A stretch of 7,618 nucleotides of DNA. Source: Spirochaetales bacterium. Its GTDB lineage: Bacteria > Spirochaetota > Spirochaetia > Sphaerochaetales > Sphaerochaetaceae. Every line of letters begins with the position of its first letter. Within the stretch, counting starts at the first letter, position 1. Below the pieces are notes generated by a model. It saw only the letters and a list, made by a program, of their open reading frames with translations. It ran no database searches and was not told the DNA's origin. The DNA is taken from NCBI GenBank assembly GCA_022784805.1, contig JALFYG010000068.1:1-7618 (forward strand). The letters run 5' to 3'. The translations under genes and the position numbers were made by a program. Below, in pieces: positions 1 through 6,558 of the stretch.

Positions 1-457
1 TACTGTCATGAGCCATATCGTTCATGACATTTGGAGTCACACCCATTAGCTGTGCCATCTGGTCAATGAAAGCTCCTGTTCCACCAGCGCAGCTTCCATT
101 CATTCTTACTTCAATGGCTCCTGTGAGAAAGAGAATCTTGGCGTCCTCTCCTCCAAGCTCAATTACTACATCAGTGCCTTTCTCCCTTTCATCAACTGCA
201 AGTCTTGTTGCATAGACCTCCTGGACAAAAGGCACATTCAATGCCTCGGCCACCCCCATACCTGCAGAGCCAGAGAAGGCTGTGATCATCTCCTCATCTT
301 CCGGAAACTGACTTCTGACACGGGAGAGAAGACCAGACAGCTTAAGGTTTATCTTAGATTGATGACGCTCATATGTAGACCAGAGTATCAAGCCGTCTTC
401 ATCCAATACAGTACACTTTATTGTGGTGGAGCCGATATCAATTCCTAGTCTTTTCAT
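1..457 (-). CDS. 2-hydroxyacyl-CoA dehydratase activase, BadF/BadG/BcrA/HgdC type (5' part only)
   Basis: This is the first 152 residues of an ASKHA-fold ATPase; the gene runs off the left edge. The protein opens with MKRLGIDIGSTTIK, the phosphate-1 loop of the BadF/BadG/BcrA/BcrD family. Further on are FSGSAG (about 62-67), the VIELGGEDAK motif (about 97-106) and NGSCAGGTGAFIDQ (about 120-133). Cys123 in that motif aligns with the first of the two cysteines by which each subunit of the activase dimer holds its bridging [4Fe-4S] cluster; the second would lie beyond the window. In the family, ATP hydrolysis drives transfer of a low-potential electron to a 2-hydroxyacyl-CoA dehydratase or benzoyl-CoA reductase. 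The ATG at 457 overlaps the stop of the upstream gene (ATGA) and has AAGGA six bases before it, so the two are probably translationally coupled. Whether it has one activase domain, or two plus a DUF2229 region, cannot be seen. Confidence 0.93.
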   Translation of the reverse strand, partial: MKRLGIDIGSTTIKCTVLDEDGLILWSTYERHQSKINLKLSGLLSRVRSQFPEDEEMITAFSGSAGMGVAEALNVPFVQEVYATRLAVDEREKGTDVVIELGGEDAKILFLTGAIEVRMNGSCAGGTGAFIDQMAQLMGVTPNVMNDMAHDS

Positions 458-1734
458 AAGTTATCCTTTTCTCTTGCCATAGAAAGCATAAGTTTTATTC
501 TGTTCTCCTGGTTTACAGTGGAGGCAGAAGAGTCATAGTCGATAGGGAAAATGTTTGCGTCCTTATACTTCTCCCTCAACACTCTTATGGTTCCCTTTCC
601 AACTATGTGGTTAGGAAGGCATCCGAAGGGCTGTACGCATATTACGTTGTTGTATCCAAGCTCAATAAGCTCCGCAACCTCTGCCGGTAACAGCCATCCT
701 TCTCCCATTACGACGCCCCTATTGAGAATGGGGTCAACCAGTTCCTTCTCATGGGAGAATGTCGAAGGCTTTTTGAATACAGGATAATCATCCAAGACAC
801 TATCCATTACCTTCTCAATGTGTCTTGCAAACTTCATTCCCAGGTATGAAACAGAGACACCCTTTTTCTCACCATAGAGATTCTTTGCATTTATTCTGTT
901 ATCAAACATATAAAAGAAGAATGGAAGGACTCCAGGAACCATATACTCGCATCCCTCTTTCTCAAGAAAATCCTCCAAGCCGTTGTTTCCAAGAGGAGAA
1001 TACTTTACATATATCTCCCCCACTATTCCGACTCTTATCTTCTTTTCATTTGTTCTTTCTATCTGGGCATAAGATGAGGCGATTTTGTCCAAGGTTCGTC
1101 TGAAGGATGGGCCTATAAGGAGTTTTCCCTTCATTAGTCCATCTACCAGTGTCTCAATCCACTCTGATGTAAGCTTATCTGTCTCACCTTTATTCTTTTC
1201 ATAGGGCTTTGTCTGATTCTTCAAGAGGGTAAGCATGTCTCCATAGACAAGAGACATAAGGCCCTTGAACAATAAGGAGGGCAACAGTTTGAAGCCAGGG
1301 TGCTGCTCCATCTGATTAAGGCTCAAGGAGAGTACCGGGACATAGCCCATACCCATCTCCTCCAAAGCTTTTCTCAACACCCAAATATAATTGGAGGCCC
1401 TGCATCCTCCACCTGTCTGGAATAGGACCAAAGCTGTCTTATGGGGATCATAGGCCCCGCTTGTGAGTGCGTCGATAAACTGCCCGATGACACAAACAGC
1501 AGGATAGCACATATCATTATGGACATGTTCCAGTCCCTTATCTATGATGGCCTTTCCCCTAGTACGGAGAATCTCCACGTTATAACCGTATCTACGAAAA
1601 ACCCTCACAACCAATTCCAGGTGGAGGGGGAAAATGTCGGGAGTGATGATGGTGTAGTTTTTCTTCATCTCTTCTGTAAAGAGAGGTGTTTCAAAGCCAT
1701 AATCACAATCCATTGTGCACTCTTTTTCTTTCAT
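454..1734 (-). CDS. Stand-alone acyl-CoA dehydratase activase-related protein (HgdB-like C-terminal module)
   Basis: The 426-residue soluble protein resembles the C-terminal third of the large CoA-substrate-specific activase fusions of anaerobes, a relative of the 2-hydroxyglutaryl-CoA dehydratase subunits. Conserved-looking cysteine motifs are NDMCYPA (Cys76), TGGGCRASNYI (Cys111) and QPFGCLPNHIVGKG (Cys372), plausible iron-sulfur ligands; GEGWLLPAEVAELI is near 344-357 and the DYDSSAST motif near 399-406. Cys6 and Cys10 lie in a less certain N-terminal tail. I chose the ATG at 1734 because GAGGGA stands four to five bases upstream; a TTG at 1773 would add 13 residues but has no comparable site. 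The gene overlaps the activase gene downstream by four bases, so the two products probably form one system. The substrate is unknown: the fusions are widely annotated as dehydratase activators but poorly characterised. It could be a reductase or dehydratase-like component rather than an activator. Confidence 0.85.
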   Translation of the reverse strand: MKEKECTMDCDYGFETPLFTEEMKKNYTIITPDIFPLHLELVVRVFRRYGYNVEILRTRGKAIIDKGLEHVHNDMCYPAVCVIGQFIDALTSGAYDPHKTALVLFQTGGGCRASNYIWVLRKALEEMGMGYVPVLSLSLNQMEQHPGFKLLPSLLFKGLMSLVYGDMLTLLKNQTKPYEKNKGETDKLTSEWIETLVDGLMKGKLLIGPSFRRTLDKIASSYAQIERTNEKKIRVGIVGEIYVKYSPLGNNGLEDFLEKEGCEYMVPGVLPFFFYMFDNRINAKNLYGEKKGVSVSYLGMKFARHIEKVMDSVLDDYPVFKKPSTFSHEKELVDPILNRGVVMGEGWLLPAEVAELIELGYNNVICVQPFGCLPNHIVGKGTIRVLREKYKDANIFPIDYDSSASTVNQENRIKLMLSMAREKDNL

Positions 1735-1816
1735 TTTTCCCTCAGAATGTAAATCTAAGCAACAGATAAGCAATTTTCAATACGATTTTACTATTTTCGG
1801 ATGTTTTTCTTGTGAA

Positions 1817-1851
1817 CTTATCAGCATCAAAGTATAAAAATCAACATCAAA
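1817..1851 (-). promoter_or_regulatory. Direct repeat and possible promoter upstream of the dehydratase/activase operon
   Basis: Read on the minus strand, the 11-mer TTTGATGTTGA (1841-1851) recurs as TTTGATGCTGA (1821-1831), 20 bases away, or about two helical turns. A weak sigma-70-like pair overlaps it: TTGATT (1839-1844), a 16-base spacer and GATAAG (1817-1822), giving a leader of about 75 bases. A second option is TTCACA (1811-1816) with TAAAAT (1785-1790), but the 20-base spacer is too long. The preceding terminator means a promoter is needed between 1735 and 1850; its exact place is a guess, and the repeat could be an operator. Confidence 0.3.
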
Positions 1852-1893
1852 AAAAACATTTGTCTATCCTTATACCAGATAAACAAATGTTTT
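1849..1893 (-). terminator. Rho-independent terminator of the sensor-kinase operon
   Basis: On the minus strand, 28 bases after the hybrid kinase stop codon, AAAACATTTGTTTATC (1878-1893) pairs with GATAGACAAATGTTTT (1853-1868) around a 9-base loop. This makes a 16-base-pair stem with one G-U pair. The RNA then runs straight into a U-tract: eight consecutive T at 1849-1856, four of them inside the stem. The stem is AT-rich, so it may be leaky, but stem, loop and U-tract are all present. It separates the kinase operon from the dehydratase/activase operon. Confidence 0.8.
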
Positions 1894-1920
1894 ATTAAAA
1901 CCTAAATATTATTGCATCCC

Positions 1921-3744
1921 TTAATGGACGTACTTTGATATAGCCACCATGATTTCCCTTTCTTCCAATGGCTTTGCAATATGCTCGTTCATGCCTGCCC
2001 TGATACACTCTTTCTTATCCTCTTCATAGGCATTTGCAGTCATGGCGATGATAGGAACGGATGCGTCTGAGCGTCCTGTATTTCTGATTGTCTTTGTGGC
2101 ATCCAAGCCGTTCATCACAGGCATCATGATATCCATGAGAATAACGTCATAGTAGAAGAGTGAAGAGGAAAGGAACTTTCCCACAGCTTCCTTTCCATTG
2201 GAAGCTGTATCGACTTCAAAGCCCTTGTCTTCCAGCATATAGATGGCGATTTCCTGATTGAGGTCATTGTCTTCAACCAAGAGAACTCTCTTACCTTCAA
2301 AGGACTGAGGGATACTGTCTTCATCTTGCTTCTTCTCGATTTCCCTATCGATCTCGAAAGGAATATCAACAGTGAAGACAGAGCCTACATTCTTCTCACT
2401 TATGACACTTATATTTCCACCCATAAGTGTGACAAGCTCTTTTACAATGCTCATTCCAAGACCGGAGCCTGGGCGCTTCATTATATTCTCATCATCTTCC
2501 CTGCTGAATGGCTCGAATAGTTTCTTCATAAACTCATCAGACATTCCAAGTCCTGTGTCAGAGATAGAGAAACGATAGGTGATCTTGTCTTCACTCTCAC
2601 CTATTACACTTGTCTTTATCTCAACAAAGCCACCCATCTTATTATATTTCACAGCATTGGAGATGATGTTTGTAAAGACTTGGCGTACATGCACGGGACT
2701 TCCGATTACCTTTCTGTACTTTATATTCTCATAGCCGTCATCTATCAGTCTTACGCCTCTGTCCTTGGCTGCAGAGGAGAGCATTTCAACTGAGTCGCCC
2801 AATATCTCCACGATGTCGAAGCCTTCATGAGCAAGTGTTATTCCACCGCTTTCAAGGCTGGACATCTGCAGAATATCGCTGATGAGGGACAAAAGGTGTC
2901 TATTGGAGGAGTCAATCTTCTCCAAGCAGTCTGCAACAACTTCATTGTTGTCGACGTTTTTCTTTGCTATCTGAACCATACCCATTATTCCATTAATAGG
3001 AGTTCTAAGGTCATGGCTCATTCTTCCCATGAAGTTAGTCTTGGCTTTATTGGCGATATTTGCTTCATCCATGGCCTTCTTCATGTCCTCGACGGCCTTC
3101 TTCTGGTCCTGTGTAACGTAGTTGAGACAGACAAGAGTGCTGGCAAGAGCCGCAGTACACCAGTCTATTCTGATATCTGAATAAATGGCCTGCACAATGA
3201 TTCCAAACAAAAGCAGAGAGAAGGAGAAGATAAGAACAGCAGAGTCCTTAAAAGCCTTCTTTCTTGATGCCGTGACAACCTTCATGATCATATAGATGAC
3301 GCCTGTGAAGTATGCAATTGGATATAAGAAATACATTGGCCCATGGTGATAGACATTGTCAGGAGTGAAATAGAAGACATGGCCGGTAAAGAGAGAAACA
3401 GCAATATTAATAACGTTCAGAGATAGAGGAATCACATGGTGGACTTTGGCTTTCTCACGTGCAACAGAGAGGGCCATACCCACTGGAATGACAGGTGCGA
3501 CCATCAGCTCCAAGCTCTTGGCCACCATCAAGAAACCTCTTAATTCCTTGGAAAGCAAAGGGGCGATGACACCGATCCACTCGCAGACAGCTGCAACAAC
3601 AACCAAGTAGAATACACTTGCAAAGCTATTTGCTATATCAAGACTAGTTGCCTTGATACAAATTATTTCCACCAATAGTGTATATACCGTAAGTATTGTT
3701 ATTGCCGTATACAACTTTGTGGCATCGCTAAAATACTCTATCAT
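1921..3744 (-). CDS. Hybrid sensor histidine kinase with C-terminal receiver domain
   Basis: The 607-residue membrane protein has about seven hydrophobic helices (roughly 14-30, 41-60, 79-94, 103-121, 137-156, 167-187 and 193-211) and no large loop. A short linker follows, probably helical, then a HisKA dimerisation domain with the H-box RMSHDLRTPING; His244 is the predicted phosphorylation site. The ATPase domain shows the N-box (TNIISNAVKY, 358-367), the G1 box DTGLG (396-400), the F-box LFEPF (409-413) and the G2 box GSGLGM (426-431). The receiver (about 485-605) has the acidic pair Glu491-Asp492, the phospho-acceptor Asp538 in LMDIMMP, Thr569 and Lys591. There is no DNA-binding output domain, so it must pass phosphate onward or signal by contact. 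The ATG at 3744 follows AGAGGG by about five bases and lies nine bases after the upstream kinase stop, so it is the last gene of the operon. What it senses is unknown. Confidence 0.95.
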   Translation of the reverse strand: MIEYFSDATKLYTAITILTVYTLLVEIICIKATSLDIANSFASVFYLVVVAAVCEWIGVIAPLLSKELRGFLMVAKSLELMVAPVIPVGMALSVAREKAKVHHVIPLSLNVINIAVSLFTGHVFYFTPDNVYHHGPMYFLYPIAYFTGVIYMIMKVVTASRKKAFKDSAVLIFSFSLLLFGIIVQAIYSDIRIDWCTAALASTLVCLNYVTQDQKKAVEDMKKAMDEANIANKAKTNFMGRMSHDLRTPINGIMGMVQIAKKNVDNNEVVADCLEKIDSSNRHLLSLISDILQMSSLESGGITLAHEGFDIVEILGDSVEMLSSAAKDRGVRLIDDGYENIKYRKVIGSPVHVRQVFTNIISNAVKYNKMGGFVEIKTSVIGESEDKITYRFSISDTGLGMSDEFMKKLFEPFSREDDENIMKRPGSGLGMSIVKELVTLMGGNISVISEKNVGSVFTVDIPFEIDREIEKKQDEDSIPQSFEGKRVLLVEDNDLNQEIAIYMLEDKGFEVDTASNGKEAVGKFLSSSLFYYDVILMDIMMPVMNGLDATKTIRNTGRSDASVPIIAMTANAYEEDKKECIRAGMNEHIAKPLEEREIMVAISKYVH

Positions 3745-3753
3745 CTTTCCCTC

Positions 3754-5046
3754 TTAGAATGTCATATTAGTGTTTTTGGGGATTATTATAATCACTTTTG
3801 TTCCTAAATTCTTCCCTGAAGATATAGAAAGGGAGCCACCACAGAACTTTATTATCCTTTCACGTGTGTTTTTTATTCCCACGCCATCAGGTACCAAAGA
3901 GGAATCAAAACCTATTCCGTCGTCATCGACTCCAATAAGGAAAGAGTCATCTTCCTCCCTACTCCATAGCTTTATGGTTCCGCCGCTTTTGGGGAGAATT
4001 CCATGTACAATGGCATTCTCTACAATAGGCTGGAGGGTCAAGACAGGAAGGAAGAAGTTGACAGCGTTTATCTCATGCTCAACCTTGATCTTTCCAGGCC
4101 TAATTTTTGTCTCCAGATCCAAAAATGCATCTGCATGTCTCAGCTCTTCTTCGAAAGGAACAGGCTCATTCTTTCCCACGCTGTTCAGGTTCATTCTCAA
4201 GTATGTTGCAAAGCTTGATGTGGTCTCTTCTGCCTTCTTTGGATCTTTTGGAGCCATATCTGCAATGGAGGCCAGTACACTTTGGATAAACAAAGGCTGG
4301 ATATTTCCCATCATTACTTTCTGCTCTGTTTCCCTAAGTTCGCTTTCTTTCTTCTCGATTTCAATACTCTGATTATAAGCAATCATTCTACTCTTCTGGC
4401 TTACTCCTACGTAAATCAGAAGGAGTGAAAGACAAGTAGATGAGTAGAAAATACAATCGATATTTAAAACCACTTCTAAGAAAAGCGCGATAAACGGGCT
4501 TATGGAATAGAAAGAAAAGAGGAATAACATTCTCTTTTCCATCTTATTTCTAGCTTTAGCGAGTATGATGATATCTGGGATCATCAATATCATGATTAAG
4601 AAGAGAACAAAGCTATAAATGTATGAGTAAGTAGGATAGAACTCTTCGTGGAGAATAAAGATAATGTCATTCCAGTAGCTGGATATCCAAAGAAGGGTCG
4701 ATACTATGAAGATAAAGAAGAAGTAACCAAGTGGATACCTAGTATTAATCCCATAGTTTTCACCTACATATGCGTACAAGTACAGAGAATAGTAAAGGAC
4801 CATAAATATAAAGAGCATGAAGTTCACTGTCCAGATTATTTCATACAAGATGAAAATACCCCTTCCCTTGTACTCAAAATACCACAATGCCACGTCTGAA
4901 AGAAGCACAGCTATCTGCAGTAAGAGTGTTATATTGTAATACCAAAGGGATGAGTTCTTCTCACTCTTCTTGTTACCCAAGAGGAAGATAATGAAAATCA
5001 TTGCAGCCATATAAAGCTCTATCCACATATTCTCTAAAGCTGTCAT
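3754..5046 (-). CDS. LytS-type sensor kinase paralogue lacking the phospho-acceptor histidine
   Basis: The 430-residue protein has about seven membrane helices (roughly 10-24, 36-56, 66-92, 106-124, 139-163, 171-195 and 197-215), a charged linker rich in Glu and Lys (about 228-244), a His_kinase (PF06580) region and a C-terminal ATPase domain. The family signature QPHF(L/I)xN reads QPLFIQS here: Leu252 replaces the phosphorylated His, and Ser replaces the Asn. I confirmed this codon by codon; the Leu codon is TTG at 4291-4293. ATP-binding motifs remain: VENAIVHG (N-box, Asn344), DDGIG (375-379) and GVGIKNTRERI (388-398). It therefore looks like a pseudokinase, or a partner that can bind ATP and phosphorylate another subunit. 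Its ATG overlaps the upstream intact paralogue stop (ATGA), with AAGGAGG about ten bases before it. The frame is clean and full length, so this is not a decayed pseudogene. Confidence 0.92.
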   Translation of the reverse strand: MTALENMWIELYMAAMIFIIFLLGNKKSEKNSSLWYYNITLLLQIAVLLSDVALWYFEYKGRGIFILYEIIWTVNFMLFIFMVLYYSLYLYAYVGENYGINTRYPLGYFFFIFIVSTLLWISSYWNDIIFILHEEFYPTYSYIYSFVLFLIMILMIPDIIILAKARNKMEKRMLFLFSFYSISPFIALFLEVVLNIDCIFYSSTCLSLLLIYVGVSQKSRMIAYNQSIEIEKKESELRETEQKVMMGNIQPLFIQSVLASIADMAPKDPKKAEETTSSFATYLRMNLNSVGKNEPVPFEEELRHADAFLDLETKIRPGKIKVEHEINAVNFFLPVLTLQPIVENAIVHGILPKSGGTIKLWSREEDDSFLIGVDDDGIGFDSSLVPDGVGIKNTRERIIKFCGGSLSISSGKNLGTKVIIIIPKNTNMTF

Positions 5047-6359
5047 ATGTCATCTTCCTCCTTTTCCCAGACTCTGTCTTCCTTGAGACAGTTGGAGTCA
5101 TAGAATTTAGGAATGGTCATTACCACATTGGTGCCTTTTCCAGGAACAGAGAATGTATCCATAGTTCCATGGCTCATCATCTCTATTCTCATTCTTGTGT
5201 TCTCTACACCAATGTGACTTCTTCCATCATCCTTCTTTTTCTTTTTCGTATCATATCCGACACCATCGTCCGATACTATTACATACCAGTTTGTACCGTC
5301 TTCCTTGGTGGAGATGTTTAAGTGCCCTACTCCATCTTCCTTCATACAGAGACCGTGCTTTACAGCGTTCTCAACCATTGGCTGCAATGAAAGTGCAGGA
5401 AGACAGAAGTTTCTTGGGCCTATATCATAAGAAATCTCCAATTCGTCACGGAACCTGACCTTTTCCAGCTTCAAATATGTCTTGGCATGGGAAAGCTCCT
5501 CATCAAAGGGAACTGGCCTATCTTTCTTTAGTGATTCAACATTCATCTTCAGATACTTTGCAAAAAGCCTTGTGGTTCTTGCCGCTTCCTTTGGGTTCCT
5601 CCTGCAAAGTATGCAGATGATATTGAGGACATTGTAGATAAAGTGAGGCTGAATCTGGCTGATCATTACATGGCGCCTTACATCCTGCAATTCCTGCTCT
5701 TTCTTCTCCAAGTTTATCTTCTGCTCAATGATGGACATCTCTGTCTCTTGGTTGATGGTAATATATATCAAGAGAACAGATAGCGTGATTATCATAATAG
5801 AACTCTTCGTTCCCAAGCCATCATCCACAAAGCTTGCCATGGATGGAAGAAGAAGGTGGATGCACCATATGGCGGAAGTCTTCTTACCTACAAGAGAGCT
5901 TCTTCTCCAGACAAAGAAGAAATCCAGGATGACCATCAATAGCCTTATGTAACCGAGAATCCTGTCTACGGCTATCGATACTCCCCCTTCCTTATTTGAG
6001 AAGAACACATTAAACAGCGTCCAACCAAATAAAAAGATTATTCCCAAGGCCCCCACATACTTAGTGGTGTCAGGAATTTCAACCATCATCTTTTCCCTGA
6101 AGAAACATATGAGATAGAAATGGAACTCAAATAGGGCAAGGATAGCACAACAGACAGCTGTAAAATTCGTGAACTGGGCCACAAGTTTATTTGAAGTAAG
6201 GCTTCCAACAAATAGAATCAAATCATAAATGATATAGAACAATACCATTGCTGAGAATGATTTCCATGTCTTGTCACTACGTTTATAGTCACTTGTGAAG
6301 AGGATGATAGTCAGAACCATTGCCGACAATAAAGATAATACAGCATAAAACTTGTTCAT
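5043..6359 (-). CDS. LytS-type sensor histidine kinase, active-site intact
   Basis: The 438-residue protein is the first gene of the kinase operon. It has about seven predicted membrane helices across residues 3-202, ending in LLIYITINQ, then a charged linker (EKKEQELQ region) and the PF06580 His_kinase signature QIQPHFIYNVLN with His239. The C-terminal ATPase domain shows VENAVKHG (Asn330), SDDGVGYD (DxGxG at 364-368) and HIGVENTRMRI. A lysine run (about 372-376) sits in the ATP-lid region, and an acidic tail follows the domain. Kinases of this type usually pair with LytTR or AraC-type response regulators; none is seen here. The frame could start at GTG 6365 or ATG 6362, but ATG 6359 has the right five-base spacing from AGGAGG. 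The downstream paralogue overlaps it by four bases and matches it along the whole cytoplasmic part, for example RPVPFDEELSHA against EPVPFEEELRHA. This points to tandem duplication and perhaps a heterodimer. Confidence 0.94.
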   Translation of the reverse strand: MNKFYAVLSLLSAMVLTIILFTSDYKRSDKTWKSFSAMVLFYIIYDLILFVGSLTSNKLVAQFTNFTAVCCAILALFEFHFYLICFFREKMMVEIPDTTKYVGALGIIFLFGWTLFNVFFSNKEGGVSIAVDRILGYIRLLMVILDFFFVWRRSSLVGKKTSAIWCIHLLLPSMASFVDDGLGTKSSIMIITLSVLLIYITINQETEMSIIEQKINLEKKEQELQDVRRHVMISQIQPHFIYNVLNIICILCRRNPKEAARTTRLFAKYLKMNVESLKKDRPVPFDEELSHAKTYLKLEKVRFRDELEISYDIGPRNFCLPALSLQPMVENAVKHGLCMKEDGVGHLNISTKEDGTNWYVIVSDDGVGYDTKKKKKDDGRSHIGVENTRMRIEMMSHGTMDTFSVPGKGTNVVMTIPKFYDSNCLKEDRVWEKEEDDI

Positions 6360-6360
6360 C

Positions 6361-6370
6361 ATCACCTCCT
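6361..6370 (-). promoter_or_regulatory. Perfect extended Shine-Dalgarno of the first sensor kinase
   Basis: The minus strand reads AGGAGGTGAT, complementary over ten bases to the usual 3' end of bacterial 16S rRNA (ATCACCTCCT). It directly abuts a GTG-ATG-ATG series. With five bases between AGGAGG and ATG 6359, that codon is the best start; GTG 6365 has no gap at all and ATG 6362 only two bases. Confidence 0.75.
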
Positions 6371-6387
6371 GTAACTATTTAGAATTG

Positions 6388-6393
6388 ATTATA
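6388..6393 (-). promoter_or_regulatory. Predicted -10 box of the sensor-kinase operon
   Basis: The minus strand carries an exact TATAAT between the upstream terminator and the first kinase gene, predicting a leader of about 20 bases. No good -35 lies 16-18 bases upstream: the 17-base position reads TGGTTT (6411-6416), and TTGATG is only 12 bases away. The promoter may therefore need an activator, or the -10 match may be chance in AT-rich DNA. Confidence 0.5.
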
Positions 6394-6420
6394 GATTGTA
6401 TTTCTCATCAAAACCATGAC

Positions 6421-6452
6421 AAATAATCCGCCGAAGAATAATCTCCGGCGGA
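6421..6452 (-). terminator. Rho-independent terminator after the nucleoside kinase gene
   Basis: On the minus strand TCCGCCGGAGA (6442-6452) pairs with TCTTCGGCGGA (6427-6437) around a TTAT loop. The stem has 11 base pairs with one G-U pair, and TTATTT follows. The GC-rich stem stands out in AT-rich surroundings. On the plus strand the wobble becomes an A-C mismatch and no T-run follows, so the signal works in the minus direction only. Confidence 0.8.
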
Positions 6453-6558
6453 AACCTGATTAGGACAATCAAAGGGGAATCACAATATAAGTTTCACTCT
6501 CCCCCACTTATACGTCAACATCACCACCTTATTCTTTTATACAGAAAGGATAAAGTGT

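Noticed and set aside
1735..1773. TTG start at 1773 for the HgdB-like gene, adding 13 residues
   Set aside because: No good Shine-Dalgarno precedes it, whereas ATG 1734 has GAGGGA at the right spacing. The extra residues do not resemble the family N-terminus.
2124..2369. An 81-codon minus-strand frame within the hybrid kinase gene
   Set aside because: It is an out-of-frame reading of the receiver-coding part of the hybrid kinase and resembles no protein family.
3770..4372. A 200-codon open frame on the plus strand inside the His-less kinase gene
   Set aside because: It lies wholly antisense to a well-supported kinase gene, has a low-complexity Ser/Phe/Ile-rich translation and no recognisable domain. 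The other plus-strand frames in the window have the same character.
5230..5252. A-rich lysine run in the ATP-lid region of the intact kinase as a programmed slippage site
   Set aside because: The minus-strand run is broken by G residues (alternating AAA and AAG codons), the frame continues normally to the end of the ATPase domain, and no alternative frame product is evident.
6366..6558. Riboswitch or small RNA between the nucleoside kinase and the kinase operon
   Set aside because: The only strong structure is the simple hairpin at 6427-6452, which is fully explained as a terminator. I saw no multi-helix aptamer pattern in the rest.
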